A stretch of 64,000 bases of DNA from Puniceicoccus vermicola (GCF_014230055.1 NZ_JACHVA010000127.1:1-64000), one strand, 5' to 3'; shown: positions 28,648-38,984, numbered from the stretch's first letter. Notes: generated from the sequence alone by a model not told the origin. Numbers and translations: made by a program.

Positions 28648-28741
28648 GTAGCGAGCCATGGCCCATGGCTCATCCCCCGGTTCTTCAAGGATCGGTTTCT
28701 TGAATCCAAGCTTGGGTGCGGGTTGGGCCAACCCGCGCTAC
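28648..28741. repeat. Pair of opposed GTAG hairpins (REP-like, different core)
   Basis: GTAGCGAGCCATGGCCCATG (from 28648, completing a GAGCCATG/CATGGCTC stem) and, on the opposite strand, GTAGCGCGGGTTGG followed by its AACCCGC arm (28716-28741). The stem sequences differ from families A and C but keep the GTAG foot. Confidence 0.6.
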
Positions 28742-28764
28742 CCTATTGCGAATGCCCTCGCCTC

Positions 28765-29151
28765 TTAGGCGATTCTCTCGGCCCCTGCGAAAACTTCTTC
28801 CACGTGAAGGTAATAAGCGGCCCGCAGCGGCACATTCGGCCAGAGGGACTGTGCCCAAGCTGCGACCGATTCGAACCGTTCGCCTTCCGTCACCTCTTCC
28901 GCTCGGCATTTGATCTGAAAGGCTCGCTTGGTGTCTGGATTCATGACGAGGGCGCTCATGACCGGATTTTCGGCCAGATTGGCCTTGGTTTTCGAGAAGG
29001 CGCAATCTCCAACGACCAAGGTGTCGCTGTCGATGGCTTTGATCAGGGAGACGTAGACCAGATTCGGTCTCCCTTGAACATCGGCAGTGGCCACTCCCAT
29101 CGGAATGGTCTTTTCAACGGCGGTCAGAACTTCTTCGGATAGTTTACTCAT
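28765..29151 (-). CDS. Pyridoxamine 5'-phosphate oxidase-like FMN-binding split-barrel protein
   Basis: 128 residues with the split-barrel pattern: MGVATADVQGRPNLVYVSL, then VGDCAFSKTKANLAENP and SALVMNPDTKRAFQIKCRAE. The conserved K-x-x-N-L-x-x-N-P turn is typical of PNPOx-like proteins that bind FMN or F420. Substrate unknown. It stands alone on the minus strand. Confidence 0.8.
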   Translation of the reverse strand: MSKLSEEVLTAVEKTIPMGVATADVQGRPNLVYVSLIKAIDSDTLVVGDCAFSKTKANLAENPVMSALVMNPDTKRAFQIKCRAEEVTEGERFESVAAWAQSLWPNVPLRAAYYLHVEEVFAGAERIA

Positions 29152-29598
29152 CAGTCTTCATTCCAGGATGGCAGCAGAATCGTAGAATCACTCCATTTGC
29201 CGCGAGATCCCAGCCATCATCGCAATATGCAGCAGAGTATTAGAATGGGGACTGTTTACCTGAAGAAGCTTGAATAGTCCAAAGAGGCTTTCTGGCCGGA
29301 GACTGACCGAAATCTGGAAGATTGGCGGATCAGAATCGGTGGAATTCCGGCGGAGTACTGAAGTGTTTTAGAGAAGGGTATTTCTGGGAAACTGGGGACT
29401 GAGGGGCAGCGTCGGCAGCTTAAGCAGCCGGTCCCAGTTTACCCGTCAACCGCTCTCCTTCCATCCGTGCAGCTTCAGCAAACCGCCTTTCCCGATCCGG
29501 CGAGGACTGAGGGGCAGCGTCAGGCGCATGGATCGCCCTGATCTGGTGAGACATCTGAGATTTGAAATAGAGGTCACGACATAGCTGCGTTCACAAAA
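29152..29598. other. Intergenic stretch with a short direct repeat, no gene seen
   Basis: About 450 bases. GACTGAGGGGCAGCGTC occurs twice (about 29398 and 29506), the first followed by GGCAGC-TTAA-GCAGCC. No coding frame is convincing. Confidence 0.5.
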
Positions 29599-29702
29599 AG
29601 TAGCCGCTCAGCTTTAGCTGCGCGGTCTTGGGGTTACGGAAGGTTTTTCCGGGTGCCGTTCCGAAGCAGACGCGATGGGGGCAGCTGAAGCTGCACCCCT
29701 AC
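29599..29702 (-). repeat. Family A REP unit, dispersed copy
   Basis: A full-length single copy, inverted relative to those around RAYT-1 and about 21 kb away from it. It shows that family A units occur away from the transposase. It lies 50 bases upstream of rlmF. Confidence 0.87.
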
Positions 29703-29752
29703 AAGAAGTCGCCGCTCGCCATTGGCTCGATTGCCTTTCAGCCTCCCTCTCC

Positions 29753-30625
29753 ATGCATCCGAGGAATCCACACCAAGGTCGGTACGACTTCGACGCCCTC
29801 TGCGACGCTTGTCCAGAGTTAGCCGGCTTCCTGCGCCCGAATCCGAAAGGAGACCGCACGATCGATTTCAGCGATCCGGAGGCGGTTCTCTGTCTCAATC
29901 GCGCTCTCCTTTCTCACCAGTACCAAGTTCACCATTGGGCCATCCCTCAAGGTTATCTCTGCCCACCGATTCCGGGACGCGCGGACTACATTCATCATTT
30001 GGCAGACTTGATCGGGGTCGACCGTTCGGCGGACTCGCGCAAACGGATCTTCGACATCGGCACGGGCGCGAATTGCATCTATCCGATTCTTGGCAACCGC
30101 AGCTACGGATGGAACTTCGTGGGGACAGAGGTTGAGCTCAGGGCGTTCCGCTCGGCGCGGGCCATCGTCGAAGCCAATCCTTGCCTGCAAAAAAACATCC
30201 GAATCGTTCGACAGAAGAATGAGGGCGCCATTTTCACCGGAATTCTGAAACCGAGTGATTCCTTCGCTGCGACAATGTGCAACCCACCCTTCCACCCCTC
30301 CCCGGACGAAGCCCGCAGCCAGAACCAACGCAAAACCAGAAACCTGAAACGAACGAAAATTCCGCCAAAATCATCCAACCTCAATTTTGGCGGGCAGCCC
30401 CGGGAACTTTGGTGTGTTGGTGGCGAGGTGGGCTTCCTGAAACGAATGATCGCCGAGAGCCAGAAGTTCGCCGGGCAGGTCGGATGGTTCACTTCACTGG
30501 TCTCCAAAAGCGCAAACTTGCCCTACCTTCGGTCACAACTTGAACAAGCAAAAGCCGCAGAGGTGAAGGTCGTCCCCATGGAGCAGGGACAGAAACAAAG
30601 CCGCCTCCTCGCTTGGAAGTTTTAG
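29753..30625 (+). CDS. rlmF: 23S rRNA (adenine(1618)-N(6))-methyltransferase
   Basis: 290 residues from the ATG at 29753; the upstream open frame is repeat sequence. MHPRNPHQGRYDFDAL and WAIPQGYLCPPIPGRADYIH (first part) are typical RlmF openings. FDIGTGANCIYPILG is the SAM-binding loop and CNPPFHPS is the NPPF catalytic motif of N6-adenine methyltransferases. It modifies one adenine of 23S rRNA. Confidence 0.94.
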   Translation: MHPRNPHQGRYDFDALCDACPELAGFLRPNPKGDRTIDFSDPEAVLCLNRALLSHQYQVHHWAIPQGYLCPPIPGRADYIHHLADLIGVDRSADSRKRIFDIGTGANCIYPILGNRSYGWNFVGTEVELRAFRSARAIVEANPCLQKNIRIVRQKNEGAIFTGILKPSDSFAATMCNPPFHPSPDEARSQNQRKTRNLKRTKIPPKSSNLNFGGQPRELWCVGGEVGFLKRMIAESQKFAGQVGWFTSLVSKSANLPYLRSQLEQAKAAEVKVVPMEQGQKQSRLLAWKF

Positions 30626-31627
30626 CTAAGCTCGAGGAATTTGCTGGGTCACGCAGTGAATCCCCCCGCCTCCGAGATAAAAGGGCCGGGCGTCGATGGG
30701 AACCACTTCCCGATCCGGAAAGTGTTCTTCCAAGAGTCCGCAAAAATAGTCGTCTTTCTTGTCCCCAAAAATCGGAGCGATGACTCCGCCATTGCAGAGA
30801 TAGAAATTCAAGTAACTGTAGGCCAGCCGATCACCACCGGCATAGCGAGCCTCCGGCTGAGGAACCGAAATCACCTCCAACCCGGCCGCCTTCAGCGTCC
30901 GAATATTTTCCCGAGATCCTTCCACGTTGGGGTCGGAGCTATCCGTGCAATCATTGATCAACACCGCTCCACTGGGTGCAAAAGCAGCGATGACATCAAT
31001 ATGACCGCCGGTATCGTCCCCAGCGTAGGCACGCGGAAGACTCACGATATGGGATGCCCCTAAAGTTGTGGCCAGCTGTTCCTGCAATTCGTTGGAAGGG
31101 ACTCCCGGATTGCGACCGGGGTCTTCGAGAACCGGAGTCGTAGTGAGAATGGTGCCCTGCCCATTCGAATGAATACCGCCTCCCTCCAAAGCCAACTTTG
31201 AACGGATGATCAGGAGACCCATGCCCTCCGCAATGCGACTGCTGGCTTTTGCATCGGCCTCAATGGGACCGAACCTCCCACCCCATCCGGTAAAGCGCCA
31301 GCAAAGAGCGGCGAGATCATTGTTCTCGAAAATAAAGGTGGGAGCCGCATCGCGGGCCCAAGCATCGTCGAGGGGGAACTCATGAACCGTCGCCCGACGG
31401 CCGAGAATCGACTCCGCCTCCTGACGCACCGACGCATCCGCCCCTACCTTGACTGGCTCGAAGGAACAAAGCACATCGACCAGTTTCTGGAAAGCATCGC
31501 GAACGGTGGAAAAATCCGAAGCCGAACCGTAGAGGTACTGCTCCGGACGAGTCGGCCAAAAGATCCACGTCCCGGCGTGAGGTTCCCACTCCGCCGGCAT
31601 CCGGCGCGTGTTATCACTCGTGCTCAC
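30626..31627 (-). CDS. aguA: Agmatine deiminase
   Basis: 333 residues of the peptidyl-arginine-deiminase-like family; it hydrolyses agmatine to N-carbamoylputrescine. Motifs: PAEWEPHAGTWIFWP, DDAWARDAAPTF, LEGGGIHSNGQGTILTT, DDTGGHID and the C-terminal GGGGIHCVTQQIP with the catalytic Cys325. The stop abuts the rlmF stop (convergent). No carbamoylputrescine amidase is in the window. Confidence 0.94.
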   Translation of the reverse strand: MSTSDNTRRMPAEWEPHAGTWIFWPTRPEQYLYGSASDFSTVRDAFQKLVDVLCSFEPVKVGADASVRQEAESILGRRATVHEFPLDDAWARDAAPTFIFENNDLAALCWRFTGWGGRFGPIEADAKASSRIAEGMGLLIIRSKLALEGGGIHSNGQGTILTTTPVLEDPGRNPGVPSNELQEQLATTLGASHIVSLPRAYAGDDTGGHIDVIAAFAPSGAVLINDCTDSSDPNVEGSRENIRTLKAAGLEVISVPQPEARYAGGDRLAYSYLNFYLCNGGVIAPIFGDKKDDYFCGLLEEHFPDREVVPIDARPFYLGGGGIHCVTQQIPRA

Positions 31628-31672
31628 GAGCCGTATCTCAAAGAATTGAAACCGAAAAAGCGGATCCGCTCA

Positions 31673-33703
31673 TCAAGCGGGGGCACCGGAGGGCTCACGT
31701 CCTCCGCCCATGTCCTCGCTTTTTTCATCCGACTTCTTTTCCTTACCTTCATCGCTTTCGGCCTTGCTGCCCCGAAAACGAACAGGCTCGATCTGGACGA
31801 CGTCCGACTGGATGGAACCGGTATCGATGATTTCATGCACATGCTTGCCTTCGACGGTCTCGTGCTCCAAGAGAGCCGCCGCCAAAGTATGCAGGTGCTC
31901 GAGGTGCTCTTCGAGAATCTCCTGACAGCGCTTATACTGCTTGATGACAATATCGTGAATGGCCTTATCTATCGCCTGAGCGGTGGCCTCACTGTAATTT
32001 TGATCGCGGGAGATTTCCTTCCCGAGGAAGATGTGATCCTGATTGTCACCGAAGGCAATCGGCCCCAATTCACTCATTCCCCAATCGCAAACCATACGGC
32101 GAGCCATCTTGGTCGCCATCTTGATGTCACCGGAGGCTCCGCTGGTGATTTCATCGAGAACCATGTCCTCGGCGATACGGCCGCCCATCGCGCAGCAGAT
32201 CTGGTTCAGGGCACGCTTTTTCGCTTGGTTAAGAATATCCTTCTTCGGCGAAAACATCGTGCTCCCAAGGCTCTGGCCACGTGGGATGATGGTCACTTTG
32301 TGAATGGGCAGGTGTCCGTCGTCGATGACGGCTTGGACAATGGCGTGACCCGCTTCGTGGTAAGCAGTGATCTTCTTATCTTCGTCATCCATAAGACGAC
32401 GACGTTCCCGACCGAAAGAGATCTTCTCGCGGGCCTCATCGAGGTCGCTCATTTCCACTTCCTTCTTGGAACGGCGGGCGGCAATCAGCGCCCCTTCATT
32501 CAGAAGATTAGCCAGATCGGCCCCAGCAAATCCAGGAGTTGCCCGAGCGATAACGTGCAAATCGATGTCCTTCGAAAGCTTAATCTTCCGGGCATGGACC
32601 TGAAGAATCTCTTCGCGTCCGTTCAGATCGGGAGGATCGATCATCACCTGACGGTCGAAACGGCCTGGGCGCAAGAGGGCGCGGTCGAGGACGTCCGGAC
32701 GATTGGTGGCGGCGATGACAATGATGCCTTCGTGACCATCAAAACCATCCATCTCGACGAGGAGCGAATTCAGCGTCTGCTCGCGCTCGTCGTTTCCACC
32801 ACCAAGACCTGCACCCCGCTGGCGACCGACCGCGTCGATTTCGTCAATGAAGATGATGCAGGGAGAATTCTTGCGGGCTTGCTCGAACATGTCGCGGACA
32901 CGAGCGGCCCCGACTCCGACGAACATCTCCACAAAGTCTGAACCGGAAATCGTAAAAAACGGAACATCCGCCTCGCCAGCAACGGCCTTGGCGAGAAGGG
33001 TTTTCCCCGTCCCCGGAGGGCCCACCATGAGCACGCCTTTCGGGATCTTACCCCCGATGCGCTGGAAACGCTTGGGATCCTTAAGGAAGTCAACAATCTC
33101 GCTGACTTCTTCCTTGGCTTCATCGCAACCCGCCACGTCCCGAAAAACCACTTTCTCGCGGTCCCGGGTAAGCATCTTCGCTTTGCTCTTGCCGAAGCTC
33201 ATAGCTCCCCGCCCTGCATTGCGCAATTGGCGGATGAAGAGGAAATAAAGGAGTCCGATGATGAGGAGAAACGGAACGATATTGAGAATCAGATCCGTGA
33301 GAAAGGTGCTGGCTGGCTCCTCACGAAAAGCGGCACGGATTTTCGTGTAATCGTCTTCCGTGAGCCGTCCCCGGGCCTCAAAGCGCTCGGGCTTCAAGCT
33401 CGCGTCGGCTTCCACCTGCTTCGCAGTATCCCCGTCGGGAGCAATCTCCCCACTGATGATGTACCATTCACTGCCACCCGTCGGATCGTTTTTAATCGTC
33501 CCACTGACAATTTGGTTCGCTTCGACCGCTTGGATCACCTCAGGAACGCTGAGCTTCTCCATCGAGGCGCGCTGCGAGTCACTGAGAGCGTAGAGTGCAA
33601 ATATGGCCGCGATGATTCCGAGCCAGATCATCAAGACCTTCGGCTGGAAACGATCGGGTTGGGGCGGGCGCTGCGGCGTCTTCCTATCTTTATCTTCTTT
33701 CAT
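31673..33703 (-). CDS. ftsH: ATP-dependent zinc metalloprotease FtsH
   Basis: 676 residues from the ATG at 33703 (another, ten codons upstream, is less likely). Two membrane helices (about 25-43 and 145-165) flank a periplasmic domain. The AAA+ domain has Walker A GPPGTGKT near residue 227 and the second region of homology [20 protein letters not shown]; the protease site is HEAGH near 449. The C-terminal tail is charged and ends with a Gly/Glu-rich stretch. It follows tilS, a common order. Confidence 0.97.
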   Translation of the reverse strand: MKEDKDRKTPQRPPQPDRFQPKVLMIWLGIIAAIFALYALSDSQRASMEKLSVPEVIQAVEANQIVSGTIKNDPTGGSEWYIISGEIAPDGDTAKQVEADASLKPERFEARGRLTEDDYTKIRAAFREEPASTFLTDLILNIVPFLLIIGLLYFLFIRQLRNAGRGAMSFGKSKAKMLTRDREKVVFRDVAGCDEAKEEVSEIVDFLKDPKRFQRIGGKIPKGVLMVGPPGTGKTLLAKAVAGEADVPFFTISGSDFVEMFVGVGAARVRDMFEQARKNSPCIIFIDEIDAVGRQRGAGLGGGNDEREQTLNSLLVEMDGFDGHEGIIVIAATNRPDVLDRALLRPGRFDRQVMIDPPDLNGREEILQVHARKIKLSKDIDLHVIARATPGFAGADLANLLNEGALIAARRSKKEVEMSDLDEAREKISFGRERRRLMDDEDKKITAYHEAGHAIVQAVIDDGHLPIHKVTIIPRGQSLGSTMFSPKKDILNQAKKRALNQICCAMGGRIAEDMVLDEITSGASGDIKMATKMARRMVCDWGMSELGPIAFGDNQDHIFLGKEISRDQNYSEATAQAIDKAIHDIVIKQYKRCQEILEEHLEHLHTLAAALLEHETVEGKHVHEIIDTGSIQSDVVQIEPVRFRGSKAESDEGKEKKSDEKSEDMGGGREPSGAPA

Positions 33704-33747
33704 TAGCGGTGGTTGCGACCTTTTTAGCCGCAAGCTAGTAAATTTCG

Positions 33748-35163
33748 TTAGCTCGGTTCGTAAGTCAAACTCAGAAGGTTCTCTTCTGGAGAAGTCAGCC
33801 GATAGTTATGCGCCGGTGGCAAGCCTGGAACCCATAGAATCTGGTCTTGGTGCGCAATTACCGGCAATTGCCTCCTCCGTTCGGAGGAGATTTTTCGGTC
33901 GGTGAACCAGTCCTGCAACTTACGACTTCCCGGAGATCCCAAGGGACGAAAACGATCACCCGCCCGCCACAGCCGCACTATCAACGGAGCGTCAGGATCC
34001 ATCGGACCTTGAAGATAAACGTGCCGGCAGGGATCTACCGCCCCGCTGCGGATGCGCTCATAAAGCTTCCGGTCAGAGGCCAATGTTTTCCGCTGCAACC
34101 GACTCCCATCCGGCAGACATAGAGTCTTCCCCGCCAACCATTCCAACGGATCCCATTCAACGAGCTCCGATTCCGACTCCCAAAGAAGGCCCTCTGAATC
34201 GAGGGTAATCCACTTCCCTACTCCGACGCTCCAGCGCCCATTCTCCCCGTGTAAACAGGCTCGCACGACGGCATCGACCGCCTCTGGGACCAACTCTCCT
34301 CCATGCGCGTAGAGCCAGCGTTGAATGGCAAAGCGAACCGGGGCCGCACATTGTCCTTTCAAGGCCTTCGCCTCGATACGATCCGATCCCCAGCCATCTG
34401 GAACCAACTGACGAGCGGATTCCTCAAGAAACTGGGCCACCTCGGCAAATTGCCGCCGCGACCGCTCGATCCCTCCCAGCAGATCCCGATCAGATGCTTC
34501 CTTCCAAGCCGGTATTACCTGGGAGCGAATCCGGTTGCGCAGGTAGGCATCCGATCGATTGGAAGGATCCTCAGCAGCGGCCAATCCCTCCTCCTGTAGA
34601 AAAGATCGGATGGCATCGCCAGAAAAATGGAGCAGCGGACGGACCCGAGAATGTTTCCAGTCGCCACCGTGGAGACTGATGGGCCGTGGCGCCGCCAATC
34701 CCTCCGGTCCCGAGCCCCTCGCAAGTCGGGCCAGCATCGTCTCGGCCACATCGTCCGCCTGATGACCCAGAAGGAGAGCCGAGATTTCCGCAGTCTTCAT
34801 CTCCCGTTGAAAAAAGAGAAAACGTGCTCGCCGAAGACTCTCCTCCGACGACCCGAGCCTATCATCCCTATGCCCGAGGCAAAAACGATAGCCCAACCTT
34901 CCCGCAAACTCCCGGGCGATTTCCGCTTCCCGCGCATTCTCTTCGGGCCGTGTCTGGTGGTTGAAATGCAAAGCCAATGAGCGGCTCGCCAGATTTGGAA
35001 AGTGTGCTCTGAGCCAGATCAGGAGAAAGAGGGAATCCGGCCCTCCGGAAAAAGCGAACGCTACTCGCCCCGATTCCGACTCATTTTCAAGCAACGTACA
35101 AACATCTTCCGGACACGAAGTAACCGGAAACTCGTCGCGCACTCTTTGCAAAGTCGATTCCAA
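33748..35163 (-). CDS. tilS: tRNA(Ile)-lysidine synthase
   Basis: 471 residues; TilS attaches lysine to C34 of the CAT-anticodon tRNA-Ile. The PP-loop SGGPDSLFLL is near residue 39, followed by LALHFNHQTRPEENAREAE (short form LHFNHQTR) and LLGHQADDVAETMLARLARG. The C-terminal domain with RLWRAGDRFRPLGSPGSRKLQ-like sequence (RAGDRFRPLG) recognises the tRNA. It lies 44 bases upstream of ftsH on the same strand. Confidence 0.94.
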   Translation of the reverse strand: MESTLQRVRDEFPVTSCPEDVCTLLENESESGRVAFAFSGGPDSLFLLIWLRAHFPNLASRSLALHFNHQTRPEENAREAEIAREFAGRLGYRFCLGHRDDRLGSSEESLRRARFLFFQREMKTAEISALLLGHQADDVAETMLARLARGSGPEGLAAPRPISLHGGDWKHSRVRPLLHFSGDAIRSFLQEEGLAAAEDPSNRSDAYLRNRIRSQVIPAWKEASDRDLLGGIERSRRQFAEVAQFLEESARQLVPDGWGSDRIEAKALKGQCAAPVRFAIQRWLYAHGGELVPEAVDAVVRACLHGENGRWSVGVGKWITLDSEGLLWESESELVEWDPLEWLAGKTLCLPDGSRLQRKTLASDRKLYERIRSGAVDPCRHVYLQGPMDPDAPLIVRLWRAGDRFRPLGSPGSRKLQDWFTDRKISSERRRQLPVIAHQDQILWVPGLPPAHNYRLTSPEENLLSLTYEPS

Positions 35164-35446
35164 GACGTGAATCTAGGAGGAAAAATCGACTTCCGACAAC
35201 ACCCGATCAAAATGCTCCATACCGGCAATCTGTAGGGAACTCATTGCTTTTATCGAAAAGACGGCATCATGTTTCTCAGCCACGGAACAGCAAAATGCCT
35301 CCATGCACCCTGTTCCCCAGCTCGGCTCACGGAAACATTTTCTGGATGGACCCGAGACAAAAACCTAGTAACTCCTAAATACCTTACCATACTGATCCTC
35401 AACGCGAGCCCTGCGGTCCGCCCATAAAAAACTGCTGTACTCTTAT

Positions 35447-36532
35447 ATGACCCAACCCAGCCCATCTCCGCGAAACAAGCAGGCGCATGTCATCTCCGAC
35501 CTTACCCTCACGGCCCATCGCCTCGGTCCGGGGACAAAACTCCCCACCGCCCAGGACCTCGCTAAAAAATACGAGATCACCCTGACGACTCTTGACCGCG
35601 CTTTGGCGAAACTGGAGACCCAAGGAGTGATTCACCGGCGCCAAGGCAGTGGCATTTACGTTTCGCAGTATTTGAACCAGAAACGAGTGGGATTGGTCTT
35701 TGGTCAGAATCTATTTCAGTTCGGAAGCTCCGCCTTTTGCCTCCTCCTACTCCAGCATTGCGAAAAACGTGCCCGCGACCAAAACGAACGATTCACGTTT
35801 TTCCTGCTTCAGCCCGGCGAAGACCAAACCTCAGCTGAGACGATCGTGAATCAGGATCTAAGCGAGTCCCTCAAGCAGGGTAAACTCGACGGACTCCTCC
35901 TCTGCGATTTGAAAGATCCGGCCCACCGAAAATGGATCAGGGAACAAGAGATCCAAACCGTGGCCCTTTTCAATTTCCAAGGCTCTCCAGCGGTGATTAT
36001 GGACATGAAGACGATGATCGACCTCGCCGCAGGGGCCCTTGCGAAGAAGGGTTGCAAGACCATCGGCCTCCTCGGAATCCTTCGTAGCCATACCCCCGTT
36101 GTCCGTCAAGCTGCCACCAAATATTCCCTCAAACTGGTCGACTCGTGGATCGGCTGCCCCGACGACGAGAACGATCCCCCATTTGATCGACACGAAGACA
36201 TGGGAATCGAACTCATGAGCCACCTCCTGGAAGAAAACGAAGGTCTTCCAGACGGTCTAATTGTCACCGATGACGTTCTCGCCCGAGGTGCCTGTCTCGC
36301 GCTGAAAAAGGCCGGGCTGGTGATCGGAAAAGATCTCCAGATCGCCACCCATGCCAACCGTGGATCCCTCGCTCTCGAATATTGGCAGGACAGCCTCATT
36401 CGTGTTGAGTTTGATCCAGCCGAGGTCGTCGACAAGATGTTTGCCATGCTGGAGGTCCTGATGAGCGGAAAAACCCTGAAGAAGAAACGCACTACGGTTA
36501 TTCCGACTCTCCATGAACCAGCGACCCCCTAA
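35447..36532 (+). CDS. GntR-type HTH / LacI-type sensor transcriptional regulator
   Basis: 361 residues. N-terminal winged helix of the GntR kind: LGPGTKLPTAQDLAKKYEI, LTTLDRALAKLETQGVIHRR and QGSGIYVS. This is followed by a LacI/periplasmic-binding-like sensor (VGLVFGQNLFQFGS to the C terminus; FDRHEDMGIELMSHLLE; LIVTDDVLARGACLALKKAG). The same fusion is known from AraR. It is placed just upstream of an oxidoreductase and a sugar isomerase on the same strand, so it probably controls them in response to their sugar substrate. Confidence 0.88.
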   Translation: MTQPSPSPRNKQAHVISDLTLTAHRLGPGTKLPTAQDLAKKYEITLTTLDRALAKLETQGVIHRRQGSGIYVSQYLNQKRVGLVFGQNLFQFGSSAFCLLLLQHCEKRARDQNERFTFFLLQPGEDQTSAETIVNQDLSESLKQGKLDGLLLCDLKDPAHRKWIREQEIQTVALFNFQGSPAVIMDMKTMIDLAAGALAKKGCKTIGLLGILRSHTPVVRQAATKYSLKLVDSWIGCPDDENDPPFDRHEDMGIELMSHLLEENEGLPDGLIVTDDVLARGACLALKKAGLVIGKDLQIATHANRGSLALEYWQDSLIRVEFDPAEVVDKMFAMLEVLMSGKTLKKKRTTVIPTLHEPATP

Positions 36533-36662
36533 ATCGAAAATGCGCCCAAACGGATTCTCAACGCCCGGCAAAAACCTCCGACTCGAAGATTCCGCTCCGT
36601 ATTGAAACCGTACCAATTGAACGCCCCGCGGTTCTCCACCTAAATCATTTCTTTTTCCAACT

Positions 36663-37712
36663 ATGATCAAACTCGGAATACTCGGAACCGGAGGCATGGC
36701 CCTCGCCCACGCCAACGCTTTCAACTCCATCGACGGTTGCAAAATTGTCGCGGCCTGCGACATCGACTCCAAGCGGGTGAACGATTTCGCTGCGAAACAT
36801 GGTATTCCCGAAGTCTACACCGATGCCGATGAGATGCTAGCGCAGTCGGACCTTGATGCCGTAACGATCGTCACTCCCGACCCCTTTCATCATCCCTTGG
36901 CCCTCAAAGTCATCGCGGCGGGCAAACACATCCTCTGCGAAAAGCCCCTGGCTCTCAATCATGCCGACGCCCTGGAGATGCGCGATGCCGCCCAAAAAGC
37001 GGGAGTCATCAATATGGTAAACTTCAGCTACCGCAACAGCTCTGCCATTCAAAAAGCCACTGAACTCGTCGCCCAAGGCGCCCTCGGGACGATCCGGCAC
37101 GTACACGCCTACTACCATCAGAGCTGGCTGGTCCATGACTACTGGGGCCATTGGCCGACCTCCCCAACGTGGCTCTGGCGGCTCTCGAAATCTCATGGCA
37201 GCGCCGGGGTCATCAATGACATCGGAATTCATATCCTGGATTTTGCCTCCATGCCTCTGGGCTCGCTCGCATCCGTTCATTGTCGGCTCAAATGCTTCGA
37301 CAAGGCTGAGGGGAATCAGATCGGCGAATACAAACTCGACGCCAACGACTCCGCGGTCATTACAACTGAGTTCACCAACGGAGCCCTTGGAACGATTCAC
37401 ACGACTCGCTGGGCCTACCCTCACAAGAACTCGCTCCGCCTCGACCTCTACGGCGACAAGGCATCGATCGAGATCGACCTCAATGCCTCCAGCACCGAGC
37501 TCAAAATCAACCGCATCCTTGGACGCACGGCAATGGAGTGGGAAACGTTGGACTGCGGAAAAACCCCAACCAATTTCGAACGCTTCATCAAATCGATCCA
37601 AACCGGGGTCCAAGACCAACCCGACTTCGCCCGCGGGGCCGAGATCCAATCCGTTCTCGATGCCTGCCATCTTTCTGCCGAAAACGATAAAACGATCCAA
37701 ATCCATTCCTGA
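36663..37712 (+). CDS. Gfo/Idh/MocA family NAD(P)-dependent oxidoreductase
   Basis: 349 residues. The Rossmann start is IKLGILGTGGMALAHANAF with G-x-G-x-x-A; HILCEKPLALNHADALEM holds the EKP Lys of the active site. The C-terminal domain GVINDIGIHILDFASM with the conserved Asp/His is typical. Substrates are usually sugars or inositols; which one is not evident. It is followed after 2 bases by an isomerase, so the two probably form a sugar-oxidation pathway. Confidence 0.9.
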   Translation: MIKLGILGTGGMALAHANAFNSIDGCKIVAACDIDSKRVNDFAAKHGIPEVYTDADEMLAQSDLDAVTIVTPDPFHHPLALKVIAAGKHILCEKPLALNHADALEMRDAAQKAGVINMVNFSYRNSSAIQKATELVAQGALGTIRHVHAYYHQSWLVHDYWGHWPTSPTWLWRLSKSHGSAGVINDIGIHILDFASMPLGSLASVHCRLKCFDKAEGNQIGEYKLDANDSAVITTEFTNGALGTIHTTRWAYPHKNSLRLDLYGDKASIEIDLNASSTELKINRILGRTAMEWETLDCGKTPTNFERFIKSIQTGVQDQPDFARGAEIQSVLDACHLSAENDKTIQIHS

Positions 37713-37714
37713 CC

Positions 37715-38614
37715 ATGCTTTCTTCACACGACATCCGCATTGGCACCCTCGCCGGCAAGGGAAACCAGACTCCCGACTATATTGCCAAAATCCTCCCTCA
37801 CGGATTCGAGTCCTTCCAGATCAATTTCTGGCAAACACTGGGCGACGTCGATTTGCACCGCCTATCAACTGAAGTCTCTCAAGTCCTCGACGGCCACGAT
37901 GCCATCATCTCCTCCCTCGGCATTTTTGGAAATCCTTTGGAGAGCGACGACGAGGCGGAAGCCACTCGCAAGGGATGGGAAGCCTGCATTGATCATGCCT
38001 ACGAGTTCGGCACGGACCTCGTCTGCGGATTTGCCGGGCGCGTCCGCGATGTCCCGGTTCCGGATTCTCTATCACGCTACAAAGAAGTCTTTGGCCCCTT
38101 AGCCCAACGCGCTGCCGACAAGGGCGTCCGGATTGCCTTTGAGAACTGCCCGATGGGAGGCAGTTGGCAAAGCGGCGATTGGAACATCGCCTTCAACCCC
38201 AAGGCATGGGACATGATGTTCAACGAACTCGAGGCAAAGAACATCGGCCTCGAGTGGGAACCCTGCCACCAGATGACCCAGCTCATCGACCCTCTACCCC
38301 AACTTAAAAAATACCTTCCAAAAATCTTCCACATCCACGGGAAAGACGCAACCATCCATGGAGACGTCCTCCGCGAGACCGGAATTTTCGGCCCTCAACC
38401 CGTTATTGAACACCGTCACCCCGGTTTCGGCGACAGCAACTGGACTGACATTATCAGCGAGTTGCGACGCGGTGGATACACGAGCACCATCGACATCGAA
38501 GGCTGGCACGATCCCGTCTACAAGGATGAGCTGGAAATGACCGGTCAAGTCCGGGCATTGCAATACCTCAAGGAATGCCGGGGCACCTACGTCTCGAACC
38601 CCGAAGGATTCTGA
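37715..38614 (+). CDS. Sugar phosphate isomerase/epimerase (TIM-barrel, AP-endonuclease-2 type)
   Basis: 299 residues of the xylose-isomerase-like TIM-barrel fold. Metal ligands are expected in VRIAFENCPMGG (Glu), IGLEWEPCHQM (Glu or His), FHIHGKDATI (His, Asp) and DIEGWHDP (Glu) near the C terminus. It is next to the oxidoreductase, and both follow the regulator. A role in inositol or keto-sugar isomerisation is inferred. Confidence 0.87.
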   Translation: MLSSHDIRIGTLAGKGNQTPDYIAKILPHGFESFQINFWQTLGDVDLHRLSTEVSQVLDGHDAIISSLGIFGNPLESDDEAEATRKGWEACIDHAYEFGTDLVCGFAGRVRDVPVPDSLSRYKEVFGPLAQRAADKGVRIAFENCPMGGSWQSGDWNIAFNPKAWDMMFNELEAKNIGLEWEPCHQMTQLIDPLPQLKKYLPKIFHIHGKDATIHGDVLRETGIFGPQPVIEHRHPGFGDSNWTDIISELRRGGYTSTIDIEGWHDPVYKDELEMTGQVRALQYLKECRGTYVSNPEGF

Positions 38615-38630
38615 TCGGCGGACTGTTGAA

Positions 38631-38858
38631 GGGATCGCACGACTAAAGTCATGCTAGAACGGGGGAGAATCGTTCCCGACTGACTTTAGTCATTCGGACG
38701 ACGCGGCCTACAGACTCGAGCCCAACGAGGACGTTACCTCGCCGCGGAGTAGCTTCTGAACCTTTCGCCAGATTTCTACCGCAGCAGTCGCACGACTGAA
38801 GTCATGCGAGAACGCGAGAATCGTTCCCGATTGACTTTAGTCATTCGGACGACGCGGG
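38631..38858. repeat. Family B (GTTC) REP pairs, two copies
   Basis: Copies at 38631-38707 and 38785-38858. Each has two hairpins facing outwards: an inverted GTTC-TAGCATGACTTTAGTC and a direct GTTCCCGATTGACTTTAGTC, with TGACT-TT-AGTCA cores and a spacer of about 10 bases. They precede the operator at 38934. Confidence 0.85.
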
Positions 38859-38933
38859 CTGCATGCTTTCGCGATCCAGTGATCGCCTTTGAAGCTATGC
38901 CTCCATCCCGGCGGCAACTCTGGTTGTCAACCC

Positions 38934-38984
38934 ACTTAATGAAAGTTACTTTCATTTTTATATTGCAAGAAACTTTCATTAAGT
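38934..38984. promoter_or_regulatory. Nested palindromic operator/promoter, putative Fur-family box
   Basis: AATGAAAGT-T-ACTTTCATT (38938-38956) is a perfect 9-1-9 palindrome of 19 bp. The half-site ACTTAATGAAAGT at 38934-38946 recurs as an exact inverted copy at 38972-38984, bracketing a TATATT hexamer at about 38959 that could be a -10 box. The geometry resembles Fur/Zur/PerR operators, and a Fur-family gene is third in the operon that follows. The identity of the binding protein is inferred. Confidence 0.7.

Noticed and set aside
31382-32941. A 519-codon plus-strand frame opposite ftsH and the start of aguA
   Set aside because: It is antisense to well-conserved ftsH across its motifs and shows no domain; codon bias of the real gene keeps the opposite frame open.
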